DNA of 64,000 bases from positions 473,501 through 537,500 of the forward strand of contig NZ_RBXL01000001.1 of NCBI RefSeq assembly GCF_003634315.1. The letters run 5' to 3'. The position numbers and the translations under genes were made by a program. The notes beneath the pieces are model-generated. The model was not told the DNA's origin and did not search any database. It saw nothing but the letters and a program-made list of their open reading frames with translations. This DNA is from Thiocapsa rosea (lineage in GTDB: Bacteria; Pseudomonadota; Gammaproteobacteria; Chromatiales; Chromatiaceae). Numbering within the stretch: the stretch's first letter is position 1; the number at the start of each line of letters is the position of its first letter. Of this stretch, positions 18,910 to 29,736 are shown one piece after another.

Positions 18910-19296
18910 CGCGCGGTCGCGGGCAGCACTCGAAAAAACCTCAGGGGCATCGAAATGAATTCAGATCATAGCGCCAATCAGGCCGATCATCGAAATCGTC
19001 TCATTATGAGTCCCTGGACCCAGGTTCAGGGTCAAGCCGTGGCCGTCGTCCATGACAACGCGTAAATGCAAGTCTGGCAGGGGCAGACCTGAGTCTTCGT
19101 GTTCGTGTTCGTTGTCGTTGTCGTTGTCGTTGTCCTATCGATGCTCGACAACGACAACGACAACGACAACGAACGGTCTCGATACATCTCACGTGCTGTA
19201 CTAGGTTGTGCTGACGATAGGAAGCACAACTTCCGCCGACGGTTGCTTGTGCCTCGCATGCTCGACACTCCGGCATGAAAATGTCTGGAGACCGAC
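18910..19296. other. Intergenic region between fic and the DUF368 gene
   Basis: About 390 bases without a convincing gene. It includes a short palindrome near 19010-19032 and the GTTGTC repeat (19097-19208, listed separately). The fic promoter should lie near 18910-19000. Confidence 0.4.
19097..19208. repeat. GTTGTC hexanucleotide hairpin repeat, copy 2
   Basis: GTTGTC units, then CTATCGATGCTCGA, then GACAAC units. The right flank (GAACGGTCTCGATACATCTC, then ACGTGCTGT) matches the inverted flank of the copy at 48915-48990. Confidence 0.85.
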
Positions 19297-20256
19297 TCAG
19301 TCCGTCCGCGGTCCGAAGCGGTCGAAGGCATAGACGAGAAGAAATCCCAGCGTGCAGGTCAAGACGGTGCCGAGGACCAGGGGGTCGCCCTCGTAGCCGG
19401 AGGGCAGGACGTTGACCTCGGAGAGGATCTTCTCGGGCGTGAGACCGTCGGCGGCCATCACGACCTGACCCGAGCTGTCCCGCAACCAGTCCGCGGCGTT
19501 GCGCCAGGGATAGACCTTGTTGAGCGAGCCGACCAGGAATCCGGTCAGGATGGCGAGGGTGAGGCTTCTGTAGCGCTTGAAGGTCCAGGAGAGCAGGCGC
19601 GACATGGTCATCATCCCGGCCAGACAGCCTAGGGCGAAGACACTCAGGATCAGGAGCTTATCCAGCGAGAAGTCGACCAACAGCCCCTTGAGGGTGTCCT
19701 GGATAATGAACTGATACATCCCCAGCACCAGCAGCATAAAGCTCCCGGAGACGCCCGGCAGCATGAGTGCCGAGATGGCGATGGCGCCGCAGAGAAAGAC
19801 GAACCAGAGCGCCTCGTTGCCGCTCGCGGGCGTGAGCATGGTGATCCCGAACGCCAGGATCGCCCCGAGGACGAAGAGCCCCACCTCGCCGGCGCGCCAT
19901 TGCGGGATACGCCGGACCATAAAGAGGATCGAGGCGAGGATCAGCCCGAAGAAGAAGGCCCAGATCAGCGGCGGATAATGCTCGAGCATCCAGGAGACAC
20001 CGAAGACGCCGACCAGGATGCCCATCGCCATTCCGGCGAGCAGGAGCGACAGGAAGCCCCCGTCGATCGCACGCCAGAGACCGGCGAGCCCTTCGCGCCG
20101 ATACTCGCCGATCAGCCCCGGGCCGAACGCCTTCACGGCATCGAGCAGGCGCTCGTAGATGCCGCTGATGAAGGCGATGGTCCCGCCGGACACCCCCGGG
20201 ATCACCTCCGCAACACCCATGGCACCACCCTTCAGGATCAGGCTTAAGCGCGACAT
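19297..20256 (-). CDS. DUF368 membrane protein (undecaprenyl-phosphate translocase family)
   Basis: A 319-aa integral membrane protein with about eight to ten hydrophobic segments. It starts MSRLSLILKGGAMGVAEVIP and carries the DUF368 hallmarks GVSGGTIAFISGIYERLL and LPGVSGSFMLLVLGMYQ, a duplicated re-entrant-type motif. DUF368 proteins have been shown in other bacteria to return undecaprenyl phosphate across the inner membrane (PopT). It lies downstream of the large hybrid kinase on the same strand, 180 bases away, separated by a palindrome array. Confidence 0.9.
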   Translation of the reverse strand: MSRLSLILKGGAMGVAEVIPGVSGGTIAFISGIYERLLDAVKAFGPGLIGEYRREGLAGLWRAIDGGFLSLLLAGMAMGILVGVFGVSWMLEHYPPLIWAFFFGLILASILFMVRRIPQWRAGEVGLFVLGAILAFGITMLTPASGNEALWFVFLCGAIAISALMLPGVSGSFMLLVLGMYQFIIQDTLKGLLVDFSLDKLLILSVFALGCLAGMMTMSRLLSWTFKRYRSLTLAILTGFLVGSLNKVYPWRNAADWLRDSSGQVVMAADGLTPEKILSEVNVLPSGYEGDPLVLGTVLTCTLGFLLVYAFDRFGPRTD

Positions 20257-20320
20257 CGTTTATCCTTAAATGATCAATTAAAAATGAAACCGCGCCCGTT
20301 GCGGTACGCGTCGCCGGTAC

Positions 20321-20478
20321 GCCGACTTCAGTCGGCCCCCTGGGTACGCCGACTTCAGTCGGCCCTCCCCGGTACGCCGACTTCAGTCGGCACGCCCGGG
20401 TACGCCGACTTCAGTCGGCCCCCGGGGAGGCGGACTTCAGTCCGCCCCGCGGGCGCTCTCGGGCGACTGAAGTCGCCC
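20321..20478. repeat. Array of six CGACTTCAGTCG palindromes
   Basis: Four copies of GCCGACTTCAGTCGGC (20321, 20348, 20376, 20404) at about 27-base spacing, then GGCGGACTTCAGTCCGCC (20429) and GGGCGACTGAAGTCGCCC (20461). Stem changes are compensated on both sides. The last two overlap the 3' end of the hybrid kinase gene and provide its stop codon. Confidence 0.92.
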
Positions 20479-23400
20479 GTCCCCGGGTGCCGGATGAATC
20501 CGGCGGACCCGGGTTGCCGCGGTATGCGGCAACCAGCGCGCAAGCGCCTCGGCGAGGGCCTCGGACTTGACCGGCTTGGCGACATAGTCGTCCATGCCCG
20601 CCTGCAGACAGGCCTCGCGGTCGCCCTGCATCGCGTTCGCCGTCATCGCGATGACGGGGATGCGGCGGTCGAGCACCGGCGATGCCTCCTCGCGGATCCT
20701 CCGCGTGGCCTCGAGTCCGTCCAGGACGGGCATCTGCACATCCATCAGGACCAGGTCGTAGGGGATGGTGCTCAGCGCCTCGATCGCTTCCAGGCCGTTG
20801 CCGACCGCATCGGCACGCAGCCCGAGCCGTTTGAGCATGCCCAGCGCCACGGTCTGGTTCACCGGGCTGTCCTCGGCCACCAGGACGAGACCCTGCAAGC
20901 GGGCGGACCCGGCCGACTCCTCGATCACCGAGGTGCGGACACCGGCAGGCTCCGCAGGCACGCTCGGCGAGGTCTGCTCTGCGACCGGGACACCCAGACG
21001 CGCCGTAAACCAGAACTCCGAGCCCCGCCCGGGCTCGCTGCGGACACCGACCTCGCCGCCCATAAGTTCGGCCAATTGCTTGCAGATCGCAAGCCCCAGC
21101 CCGGTTCCGCCGAATTCGCGCGTCGTGGAGGCATCGACCTGGCTGAACTTGCGAAACAGCAATTCCTGTTTCTCGGGTGCAATGCCTACACCCGTATCCC
21201 GAACGGTGAACAGCAAGGTCAGCTCGGGGTCGGCGGCAGGCGCCCGCTCCGGCACTGAATCAGGCACTGAATCAGGCACGGGATCCGGCATGGGCTCCGG
21301 CATTGGCTCCGGCTGTACCGCGTCGAGTCGCCGAACCTCGATCACGACCTCGCCTTGCCGCGTGAATTTGATGGCGTTGCCGGCGAGATTGTTGAGGACT
21401 TGACGCAGCCGTCCCGGATCCCCGCGCAGCATGACCGGAACAGCCGGATCCAGCGCGGACACGAATCGCAGACCCTTGGCAGCGGCCTGCATCGCCAGGC
21501 TTGCGGCAAAGTCGTCGAGCATGCGATGGAGATCGAAATCCAGGATCTCGAGATCGAGCTTGTTGGCCTCGATCTTCGAGAAATCCAGGATATCGTTGAT
21601 CAGCGACAAGAGTGAATCGGCACTGCCGCGCACGACCTCGGCGAAATGCCGTTGTGTCGCGTCGAGCTCGGTATCGAGCAGCAGCCCGGTCATGCCGATG
21701 ACGCCGTTCATGGGCGTGCGGATCTCGTGACTCATGTTCGCGAGGAACTCGCTCTTGGCCACATTCGCGAGCTCGGCCTTCACCGCCATCTCGTTGGCGC
21801 GGACGTTGGCGGCACGCAGCTCCGCATTGGCCGCCCGCAGCCCTTCCTCGGCCTGTTTGCGCATTTCGGCGTTCTGTATCAACTCCGCGAAGACCGACAG
21901 GAGCGAGCGCTCCACATCGGTCCATTCACGCGCATCCCGAACGGCATCGAACCCGACGAATCCGAAACAGACCTCGCCCTTCATCAACGGCAATGTGATG
22001 AGTGTCTTGATGCCCTGCGGCTCGAGCACCTGCCTGAGATGCCTGTCCGGCGGCAGATCCGAGACGAGCGGGACATGCAGCGGCCTGCCCGCGCGGTGGG
22101 TGTCGACCCACTCGGGGAAGAGCCCGCACGGCAGATCCCGCAGGTTGTCGATCTCCGGCGTCACACCGGGTGCGCACCACTCATGGGTGTTCGACATGAC
22201 ACCCGCGGCGAAGTCATAGCGAAACAGATAGGCGCGATCGATGTTCGCGAAGGCTCCGATGCGAGCCAACGCGCGATTGATCTGCTCGTCCAACCGGTCC
22301 AAGGGCACATTCACGAACTCCATGGCCAGGTTCATGATGATCATCTGAAGCCGCGAGCTTCGCGCGAGATCCTCGCGGATCAGCGACTCCTCGGTGACAT
22401 CCCGAAACACCAGCACGGCACCCAGGACGGCGCCGTCCGCAAGCCTGATGGGTGCGCAACTGTCGGCGATCTGTCGGTCGATACCCTCGCGGTCGACCAG
22501 CACGGATTGATCGGCCAAGCCGACCACCACGCCCTCCGCCAGCGCCCGAAAAACAGGGTTTTCCGCCTCCGAGCGTGTCCGCGCATGGATGATGCGAAAG
22601 ACCTCGGGGATCGGGCGCCCCAAGGCATCGCCCATCGGCCAGCCGGTCAGGACCTCCGCGACGCGGTTGAGACTGGTGACCCGACCCGCGGCATCCGTGC
22701 TGATCACGGCATCGCCGATCGAACGCAGCGTGGCCTCCAAGTGGCCCTTGCCCTCCTCCAGCTCACGGGTGCGCTCCAGCACGGTGCGCTCGAGCACACG
22801 GCGCCGATTGGAATAGGTCCCGATAAGCCCGCTCAACGCGAGGGTCAGGAGCAGGCCGGAGACGCCCACCACAGCCGCCGCACGCTGCGCGTACAGGGAC
22901 GAAAACTCGGGGCCTTCGGAGGCGAGGATCGCATAGGTTTGCCCGGAGACGAGCAGTGGACGAAACAAAGACGCCGCACGCGCGCGATCGGTCGGGAGGG
23001 TCGACCCGAGACCTCGGCGATCCGCGGCGGCAGTGGATGCCAGGCGTTCCGGTCTTTCACCCGCGCGCAGTTGGTAAAGGTCCAGGATCAAGACGGACGC
23101 ATCCGCACGCCGAGAGGCGCCGTTGCTGCGCAGCAGGATCCGATCGAAGTCGATGACCGCAGCGGCGAACCCGCGCTCGCGGCCCGAGCGCCCGACATGC
23201 TCGAACGGGCGAAAGACGAGCATTTCCCGACCCGGCCCGTTCGGTCGATTCAGATCGACCGGGTCGCTCCCGGTCATGAGGCCGGAGCGTAACGCCTCGG
23301 TCAGCGCCGCGCGCAGCACAGGATCCGCCCCCAAATCCAGCCCGGACAATCTCGCGCGCGCCGACTCGGGGACGACGGCAGCGATCGGGAAGTAGACCTC

Positions 23401-24504
23401 GCGCGCGCCGGCCGGGATGGGTCGGCCCTCGGCATCCAGCTCACGGATGCCGGTGCCGTCCGGATCGAAGGCGGCACGCGTCGCCGCCGCCACGACCGGC
23501 GCCCAAACCCAGGCGTCGATCGCGTGATCGAGCGTCAGAAACCCCGCGTACCCGAGGAAGGTCTCTTGATCGATCTGTTGCGCACCTTCGAGAAAGCGCG
23601 CAAGCCCCTCCAGCGCGAAATCGCGGACCCCGCCCAGCTCGTCGGCAACCCGGGCGGTTTGCGACGCGGCGAGCTGCTCGAAGGCGTCTTCGCGATTACG
23701 CGCCTCGATCCGTTGCGCCGACCAGGTCGCGACCGCGGTCAGCGTGAGCCCGATCAACACAGCGAGCGCGGCCTCGAGGTGGCGCCGACGGACCTGCTGC
23801 TCGGGCGAGAGACGTCGACGTCGAGCCAACGCGGCCGAGCCGCCGAGCAGGATCAGGGCGAGCGTCAGGACGAAGACCGTCGGAACCACGCCGGAATGGA
23901 CCAGACGACGCCGCCAATCACCCGCGTCGAGATCCACGCCCAGGACCGCAATCACGGCGTCGGTCCCCGGATCCAGGATCGGGACAAGCGCGGACACCCA
24001 GGTGCCCCACGCATCGGTGAAAGGACCGTGGACGATCGGCTCGGCGCTGTCGAAGGCCAGATGATCGGGCTCGGCGGCATCCTCGTAGACCTGGCCGGCC
24101 GGGGACTCGTCCGGCGAGCCCGCGGGCTCGGAGTCGAGGAAGAAGAAGATGGTTCCGTCTGCCCGACGCCCCATCAGATACAGGAAACGCCAGCTTGGCT
24201 TGGCCGTCGTCACGGCTGCGAACTGCTGCTTGAGTCGACGATAGACGTCCGTCGTCAGGTCATCGGGGGTTCCGGACAAGGCGGCGATGCGCTCGACCGG
24301 GACGGCCTGCGCCATGATGCGCGCCTCGACCAGGAAGTCTTCGCGCATCTCGCGATCGGTCCGGGAGACCTGCCAACCGACGAGCAGGGTGCCGGCGACC
24401 AGAAGGAGGGCGAAGAGCCCGGCGGTCGAGACCACCGTGGATGGGGATTTCGGCGAAACGGCCTTCCGGGAAACGGCCTTCCGAGAAACGACGGGGGTTG
24501 TCAT
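20437..24504 (-). CDS. Large hybrid sensor histidine kinase (sensor-CHASE-PAS-GAF-HisKA-HATPase-REC)
   Basis: A 1355-aa protein. Order: membrane helix (about 25-45), periplasmic sensor (46-205), helix pair (about 210-265), CHASE-like sensor (about 270-540), helix (about 545-565), PAS (about 590-710), GAF (about 730-880), coiled coil, HisKA with His926 in [11 protein letters not shown], HATPase_c with [13 protein letters not shown], receiver with Asp1255 in [10 protein letters not shown] Pro/acidic insert ([18 protein letters not shown]) splits the ATPase domain near 1095-1125. The N-terminus has a small duplication ([11 protein letters not shown]). The last 13 codons and TGA come from the palindrome array. 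It follows batD by 63 bases and may share its transcript. Ligand unknown. Confidence 0.88.
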   Translation of the reverse strand: MTTPVVSRKAVSRKAVSPKSPSTVVSTAGLFALLLVAGTLLVGWQVSRTDREMREDFLVEARIMAQAVPVERIAALSGTPDDLTTDVYRRLKQQFAAVTTAKPSWRFLYLMGRRADGTIFFFLDSEPAGSPDESPAGQVYEDAAEPDHLAFDSAEPIVHGPFTDAWGTWVSALVPILDPGTDAVIAVLGVDLDAGDWRRRLVHSGVVPTVFVLTLALILLGGSAALARRRRLSPEQQVRRRHLEAALAVLIGLTLTAVATWSAQRIEARNREDAFEQLAASQTARVADELGGVRDFALEGLARFLEGAQQIDQETFLGYAGFLTLDHAIDAWVWAPVVAAATRAAFDPDGTGIRELDAEGRPIPAGAREVYFPIAAVVPESARARLSGLDLGADPVLRAALTEALRSGLMTGSDPVDLNRPNGPGREMLVFRPFEHVGRSGRERGFAAAVIDFDRILLRSNGASRRADASVLILDLYQLRAGERPERLASTAAADRRGLGSTLPTDRARAASLFRPLLVSGQTYAILASEGPEFSSLYAQRAAAVVGVSGLLLTLALSGLIGTYSNRRRVLERTVLERTRELEEGKGHLEATLRSIGDAVISTDAAGRVTSLNRVAEVLTGWPMGDALGRPIPEVFRIIHARTRSEAENPVFRALAEGVVVGLADQSVLVDREGIDRQIADSCAPIRLADGAVLGAVLVFRDVTEESLIREDLARSSRLQMIIMNLAMEFVNVPLDRLDEQINRALARIGAFANIDRAYLFRYDFAAGVMSNTHEWCAPGVTPEIDNLRDLPCGLFPEWVDTHRAGRPLHVPLVSDLPPDRHLRQVLEPQGIKTLITLPLMKGEVCFGFVGFDAVRDAREWTDVERSLLSVFAELIQNAEMRKQAEEGLRAANAELRAANVRANEMAVKAELANVAKSEFLANMSHEIRTPMNGVIGMTGLLLDTELDATQRHFAEVVRGSADSLLSLINDILDFSKIEANKLDLEILDFDLHRMLDDFAASLAMQAAAKGLRFVSALDPAVPVMLRGDPGRLRQVLNNLAGNAIKFTRQGEVVIEVRRLDAVQPEPMPEPMPDPVPDSVPDSVPERAPAADPELTLLFTVRDTGVGIAPEKQELLFRKFSQVDASTTREFGGTGLGLAICKQLAELMGGEVGVRSEPGRGSEFWFTARLGVPVAEQTSPSVPAEPAGVRTSVIEESAGSARLQGLVLVAEDSPVNQTVALGMLKRLGLRADAVGNGLEAIEALSTIPYDLVLMDVQMPVLDGLEATRRIREEASPVLDRRIPVIAMTANAMQGDREACLQAGMDDYVAKPVKSEALAEALARWLPHTAATRVRRIHPAPGDGRLQSPESARGAD

Positions 24505-24567
24505 CGGGTGTCCATGCCTCGCGGTGTTCCTCTTGAACCGATCAGCGCAAGCCCTCGGGCGGTCGTG

Positions 24568-26541
24568 TCAGATCCGGCGCGGATACAACTCCGGCAGGGC
24601 CGTCGAACGATCGGACACGGCTGCCTCGTCATCGGACAGACAGGGCGCGAGTGCCTGCCAAGCACCGACACCGTCCCATGCGGCCCCGGCCCCTGCGCCG
24701 GCACCGGTGCCCGCATAGAGGGCTCGGTCGAGCTGCGCCAAGGTCTCGGCCGCCGCAGCATCGTCCAGCCGCCGGGCCAAAGCGCCGAGCCCCGCCGGAG
24801 CCTGCCCGGCCCAGCGGACCTGCCCCCAGTCCAGCAAGGCGATGCGCGCACCGCGGGCGTCGTTGTCCAGGCAGGTCTGCTCGACGCGCCTGCGTGCTTC
24901 GCGCAGCGCCTGCGGCGCGGCGCGGGTTTCGAAGCGATCCGGGGCCTCGCGAAGGCGCGATCCCCGTTTGATCCAAACGAGTGCCGCGAGCCAACCGAGA
25001 CCGATGAGGCCGAGCGCGGAAAGCCCGAGGCCGATCGGGCCGGCGATGGCCCGACGCAGCCTGTCTTCCAGCATGGACGGCAGAGTACCCGATTGTCGAG
25101 GCTCGGCGTCCGCATCGACGCGATCCGGCATGGCGGCCGTGTCCTGCGGCGCCGACTCTCCCGCGCTCCCAAAGGCACCGGTCGACCCGCCGCCCGCGGT
25201 TCCCGCCGGCGCAGCGGCCACCTCCAGCGTCCGGGCGGGTACGATCGCCACCCGCTCGCGATCCTCGCCCGTATCCCACCAGGGAACACGCACCTCGGGA
25301 AGGGTCACAGGCCCGGGGCGGGTCGGCACGAAGGCCACTTCAAGGCTCCTGAGTCCGACCGGCGCACCCACGCCGGGAAGGTCCTCGGCGCGCGTCTGAC
25401 CGGGGTAGATCTGCGCGCCGTCCGGCGGATCGAGCATGAGCGGCGGCAACTGGGCCGCGGTGGCGCCGCGCGCAGTGACCGTCAGAACACGGGTTACCGG
25501 CTCACCGACCTGGAATCGCGGCGACGCGGGGATCCACTCGTCGGAGATCTCGACGGACTCCGCCGGCAACCAGGGCGAGCTCGATCCGGGTGGTTGCGCA
25601 CGGACCTGGATCTCCAGGTCGGGGGCACGCTCCACGATCCGCCGTCCGCCGGCGCTCATTCCCGACAGCCCGGGAAAGGGTCCGGCGCCGAACAGCGCGT
25701 CGAAGTCGTCAGCCGCACTGCGTCCGGCCGGCCGCGGCGCCGGCATGACCGCCTCGAGCCGCGGACCGCGAATGACGAGGGGGCCGCTTTGCAGCGGCAC
25801 CACGAGAAAGCGTCGTTCGATGACTTGATACCGCATGCCGTCGATCATCTCCACCGATGCGCGATCCTCGCCGTCGCGCGCGATCGTCGCACCCTCCACC
25901 TGCGGCTCGGAGAGGACCGCCCGCTGCGGCGCCTCGCGCTCGCGGTAGAGCACCTGAACGCGATAGTGGAATGCCTGCTGCACGTAGGGAGCCGGCGCGT
26001 CCGTTTCGGTCCGCACGAAGATGGGCTTCGGGCCGGCGGCGGGGTCACCGGCCGCGGCGTCCTCGACGACCTCGACCGTGAGCGGCGCGCTGCGCGCAGC
26101 GCCCCACACCAGCGTGGGGATCTCCAGTCGACCCAGTCGCTTGGGGGCAAGCTCGATACGCCATTCGCGCGTGTGCGACACGGCGCCGTTCAGAACGCTC
26201 ATACGCTCGCTCTGGCTCCGACTCAGGATGTCGAAATCCGCCTCCAGGGCCTGGAGCTCGGGCTCCCCGGAGAGTCGACCGTCGCCGTAAAGCTGCAGGA
26301 TCAGGGTCTCGTTCGCGGCGATTCGCTCACGATCGATCTCGGCGCGAACGCCGTCGGAGACCGTGCCTTGGGCAAGCACCGGAGCGACGACCGTCAGGGC
26401 GGTCAACAGCGGAACCGTCAACAGCGTGGCGGCATAGAGCATCGGGAGCAGGACGGCGAGCAGCGGGGGCCGAGGCCGCTTGCCGGTCGTGTTGCGCGCG
26501 CGGGGAGGAGATGGCCGGTCGAGTCGAATCACGTTACACAT
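24568..26541 (-). CDS. batD: BatD family protein
   Basis: A 657-aa protein. A signal or anchor helix spans about residues 27-55, ending VVAPVLAQG. Then come beta-rich BatD repeats (EIDRERIAANETLILQLYGD, PTLVWGAARSAPLTVEV, PVTRVLTVTARGATAAQLPP) and a second membrane helix near 505-525, with a helical cytoplasmic tail. BatD works with the BatA/BatB von Willebrand factor A proteins in an inner-membrane complex linked to stress or oxygen tolerance. It is the last gene of the MoxR/Bat operon, 60 bases after the BatB/C gene. Confidence 0.88.
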   Translation of the reverse strand: MCNVIRLDRPSPPRARNTTGKRPRPPLLAVLLPMLYAATLLTVPLLTALTVVAPVLAQGTVSDGVRAEIDRERIAANETLILQLYGDGRLSGEPELQALEADFDILSRSQSERMSVLNGAVSHTREWRIELAPKRLGRLEIPTLVWGAARSAPLTVEVVEDAAAGDPAAGPKPIFVRTETDAPAPYVQQAFHYRVQVLYREREAPQRAVLSEPQVEGATIARDGEDRASVEMIDGMRYQVIERRFLVVPLQSGPLVIRGPRLEAVMPAPRPAGRSAADDFDALFGAGPFPGLSGMSAGGRRIVERAPDLEIQVRAQPPGSSSPWLPAESVEISDEWIPASPRFQVGEPVTRVLTVTARGATAAQLPPLMLDPPDGAQIYPGQTRAEDLPGVGAPVGLRSLEVAFVPTRPGPVTLPEVRVPWWDTGEDRERVAIVPARTLEVAAAPAGTAGGGSTGAFGSAGESAPQDTAAMPDRVDADAEPRQSGTLPSMLEDRLRRAIAGPIGLGLSALGLIGLGWLAALVWIKRGSRLREAPDRFETRAAPQALREARRRVEQTCLDNDARGARIALLDWGQVRWAGQAPAGLGALARRLDDAAAAETLAQLDRALYAGTGAGAGAGAAWDGVGAWQALAPCLSDDEAAVSDRSTALPELYPRRI

Positions 26542-26601
26542 CCAGGATCAAGGTCGACGCATGCGTGCGTGTCGAGGTGTCGTTGTCGCGCATGACGCGG
26601 C

Positions 26602-28608
26602 TCAGGGCAAGCGCCCCTCGCGGCGCAGATGCTGCAGGAGAAACCGCTGTCGCAGCAAGCCACCGGGGTCATCCGGGACTCGACGCAGCTGCGCCTCCAT
26701 CGCCTGCTCGCGCTCCAGCGCCTCGGGGCTCCGCGCGTCCGACAAGGTGCTGTCCGTCGGCGCGGCGTCTTCGGTCATCGGATCCGAGGTTGTTTCCGAG
26801 GGCTGCGCCGATCCGGCGGGTGCCTCCTCCGGAAGCGCGACATCCTCGGTCTCGGCGATATCGTCCGGTCCGATATTCCCCGGATCGCCGGTCGGTCCGG
26901 ACCTTCCGCTCGATGCCGGTCCGGTTTCGGTTCGGTTCGGGGAGGTCTGATCGGACGACGCGTCGGTCCCCGGCTCGGCTGCGGATGCATCCGAGGACGC
27001 GGGCTCGGACGCCGCATCCGAGCCTTCCGTGCCTTCACCCGCCGAGTCCTCCGAGTCCTCTGGGCTCTCGGTCGCGTCGGCTTGCGCGTCGCCGCTTCCG
27101 GGCGCGTCGGACGGATCTGCACCACCGCCCGAGGGCTCTTTGCCCGAGGGGCCTTGCGACCCGTCCGCGGGTTCGCCGCCCTCGCCTTCGCCATCGCCGT
27201 CGCCCGATTCTCCGTTCTCGGACGACTCCGGCGGCTGGTCCCGCAGTGCCTCGAGCAGCTCCAGGTTGTGACGCGCATCCGCATGGTCTGCATCGCGTTC
27301 CAGCACACGTTCGTAGGCGGCGATGGCCTCGTCGAGCCGTCCGAGGCGAGCCAGTGCATTGCCGCGGTTGTAGTCCACATCAGGATCCGGCACGTCGGAC
27401 AAGGCCGCGAGTGCGCGCGCGTAATCGCCGGCCCGATAGCTGGCGGCGGCACGCCACGCCGGATCCCGAAACCGCTCGGCCGCCTCGGCGTTCGCGCCGG
27501 ACTCGAACTGACGGGCGGCCTGTTGATCGGGTCGCCACCAGAAGTCGGACCACTCCAAGGCCCAGCCCGGGGACGGCGGCAGGATCATGACACAGGCAAG
27601 GATCGACAAGAGCCATCCGCGCCGGAAGGCCAATGCAGCGAAGGGCAAGAGCGCGAGCAACAGCCAAGGCCCCTCCTCGCGCCATTGATCGGACAGCAAC
27701 GACGGCTCCTCGGTCAACTCCGCATCCATGGAGCCTAGGCCCATGAGTGCGCGGGTGTCCGCGTCGCCGGCCTGCGATTCGACGTAACGGCCGTTGCCGA
27801 GCCGAGCCAGCTCGCGCAGGTCGGACTCGGGCAGGCGCGCGATCCGAACCCCGCCGTCGCTGCTCGGCTCGAAACCACGGCTCGCATCCGAGGCCAGGGG
27901 CACGGGTGCACCGTCGGAGGTGCCGACCGCAAGCACCGAGACGCGATGCCCACCTGTCACCAATGCCTGCACGGCAAACCGGGCCGCGGCCATATCGCCG
28001 ACCCCGTCGGTCACCAGAATGATGTCGCCGCGATGGGCGGAAGCACGTCCCAGCAGCTCCCCGGCCGCGTTCAAGGCCCGAGCGGTATCGCGCCTTCCCT
28101 GCACCGGGATGAGGTCGGTCGTGAGTTGGGGCACCTGGACCGAGATGGTCGCCGCATCCCGTGTCAGCGGCGAGACCACGAAGGGCTCCGGGCCGAAGGC
28201 GAGCAGGGCGACCTGCCCTTCCTCCGATGCCTTCAGGAGATCCATGACCTCGAAGCGGGCGCGCGCCAGACGGGATGGCCTCAGATCGGCCGCGTTCATG
28301 CTCGGGGAGAGGTCGAGCAGGATGACCCGCGCCGCACCGGTGCCATAGAGGGGCTGTGCGACACGCTCCCAGGCCGGCCCGGCCAGGGCCAGCGTCGCCA
28401 GGAGCCAACCGAAACCCAACAGCCACAGAGGCAGGCGTCGCGGTGCACGATCCGCACCCACCAGGAGATGCGGCAGCAGATGGGCATCGACCAGGCGGCG
28501 CCACACCAGCGCACCGGCCGGCCGTCGCCACAGCAGCATGAGCAGGATCAGCGCCGGGACGAGGGCGAGCAGCCATATGGGACGCAGAAGCTGCAACTCA
28601 GGCCACAC
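26602..28608 (-). CDS. VWA-TPR protein (BatB/BatC fusion)
   Basis: A 668-aa membrane protein: two N-terminal helices (about 8-30, 60-80), a VWA domain (about 90-290) with the MIDAS motif DLSPSMNA, two helices (about 310-350), then TPR repeats (about 380-475, VDYNRGNALARLGRLDEAIA) and a long acidic, Ser/Asp/Glu/Gly-rich tail (about 480-640). BatB is the VWA half and BatC the TPR half; the fusion is common in gammaproteobacteria. The start overlaps the stop of the BatA gene by 11 bases. The tail is low-complexity and probably disordered. Confidence 0.88.
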   Translation of the reverse strand: MWPELQLLRPIWLLALVPALILLMLLWRRPAGALVWRRLVDAHLLPHLLVGADRAPRRLPLWLLGFGWLLATLALAGPAWERVAQPLYGTGAARVILLDLSPSMNAADLRPSRLARARFEVMDLLKASEEGQVALLAFGPEPFVVSPLTRDAATISVQVPQLTTDLIPVQGRRDTARALNAAGELLGRASAHRGDIILVTDGVGDMAAARFAVQALVTGGHRVSVLAVGTSDGAPVPLASDASRGFEPSSDGGVRIARLPESDLRELARLGNGRYVESQAGDADTRALMGLGSMDAELTEEPSLLSDQWREEGPWLLLALLPFAALAFRRGWLLSILACVMILPPSPGWALEWSDFWWRPDQQAARQFESGANAEAAERFRDPAWRAAASYRAGDYARALAALSDVPDPDVDYNRGNALARLGRLDEAIAAYERVLERDADHADARHNLELLEALRDQPPESSENGESGDGDGEGEGGEPADGSQGPSGKEPSGGGADPSDAPGSGDAQADATESPEDSEDSAGEGTEGSDAASEPASSDASAAEPGTDASSDQTSPNRTETGPASSGRSGPTGDPGNIGPDDIAETEDVALPEEAPAGSAQPSETTSDPMTEDAAPTDSTLSDARSPEALEREQAMEAQLRRVPDDPGGLLRQRFLLQHLRREGRLP

Positions 28609-29614
28609 GACGGCGCACCCCCGCGGACAGCAGCGGCGCAGCGGCCAACCCGAAGCTCAGGAGCAGCGCACCGGCCGCCGGCCACATGTAGAGCGATCGT
28701 CTCGGCGTGAGCGAGCGCTCGTCGCGCTCGCTCGGCTCGAGGCGATCGAGCTCGGCATAGATCTCTTCGAGCTGCTCGCGAGCATGGGCCGAGAAGAAGC
28801 GCCCGCCGGTCATCTCGGCGATGCGCTGGAGCGTGACCGGATCGAAATCGCTGCCCGCCCGCGCCGGAACGCCGCCGAAGGGCGAGCGCGACTGCGCCAT
28901 CCCGCCGCCGATTCCGCCGCCGATCCCGATGGTATAGACGCGCACGCCCGCCTGAGCCGCCAGCTCCGCGGCCGCCAGCGGCTCGATATGCCCCGCGTTG
29001 TTCGCACCGTCGGTCATGAGAATGACGACGCGATTGTCCTCCGGCTGATCGCGCAGATGCTTCACCGCCAAGGCAAGGGCATCGCCGACCGCGGTCTCGC
29101 GCCCGGCCAGTCCAACCACCGCCTCGCTCAGCATGGTCCCGACCGTGGTGCGGTCGAAGGTGAGCGGCGTCATCAGATAGGCCCGGGAGCCGAAGAGGAT
29201 GAGTCCGAGACGATCCTGCTCGCGCCGCGCGATGAATCGATCCGCGACCGCCTTCACGAGTGCGATACGCGAGACCATGCGGTTGTTCAGCTCGTAGTCG
29301 GCCACCTCCATGCTCCCGGAGATGTCCAGCGCAATCATGAGGTCACGGCCCGAGACCGGGAGTCTGACCGGTTCCCCGACCCATTCCGGACGCGCCGCGG
29401 CGAGCACCAGCAGGACCCAGGCGACCAAGGCGAGGATCATGCGCGGACTCAGCGAGCCGGTCCCTCGGGTGCCGCGCGCGACCTGCGATGCGAGATCCGA
29501 ATCCAGGTGGAAGCGCAGGGCAGCGCCCTGTTCGTCGGGGGCGCGCGGGAGCCAGGTCGCCAAGAGCGGGAGAGGCATGGCGAGGAGGGCTAGGGGCCAG
29601 GCCAGCGTGATCAT
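28598..29614 (-). CDS. batA: VWA domain membrane protein BatA
   Basis: A 338-aa protein with N-terminal helices (about 3-22, 62-78), a VWA domain from about 88 to 290 with MIDAS ALDISGSMEV and LMTDGANNAG, and a C-terminal helix near 310-330. It belongs to the aerotolerance VWA proteins that act with MoxR ATPases. Its start is 417 bases from the end of the DUF4381 gene, whereas the other operon joints are tight; the gap holds a repeat array. Confidence 0.9.
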   Translation of the reverse strand: MITLAWPLALLAMPLPLLATWLPRAPDEQGAALRFHLDSDLASQVARGTRGTGSLSPRMILALVAWVLLVLAAARPEWVGEPVRLPVSGRDLMIALDISGSMEVADYELNNRMVSRIALVKAVADRFIARREQDRLGLILFGSRAYLMTPLTFDRTTVGTMLSEAVVGLAGRETAVGDALALAVKHLRDQPEDNRVVILMTDGANNAGHIEPLAAAELAAQAGVRVYTIGIGGGIGGGMAQSRSPFGGVPARAGSDFDPVTLQRIAEMTGGRFFSAHAREQLEEIYAELDRLEPSERDERSLTPRRSLYMWPAAGALLLSFGLAAAPLLSAGVRRRVA

Positions 29615-29736
29615 GCTGAAACGCGCTCGTCGGCTTTCTGAATCGTCATCGCATGGCCTCGCGGTGGCGCGACACCTCGGCCTTGGAGCGGCGCGTTTCA
29701 GAAGGTTTTAGGAACGATTCAGAACCAACCGAAACA

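Noticed and set aside
20321..20478. CRISPR-like array
   Set aside because: Units are 16-18-base palindromes with ~11-base spacers, some overlapping a coding region; no cas genes nearby.
23524..26595. 1023-codon forward frame over the kinase and batD
   Set aside because: Spans two real reverse genes and their spacer; no recognisable domain.
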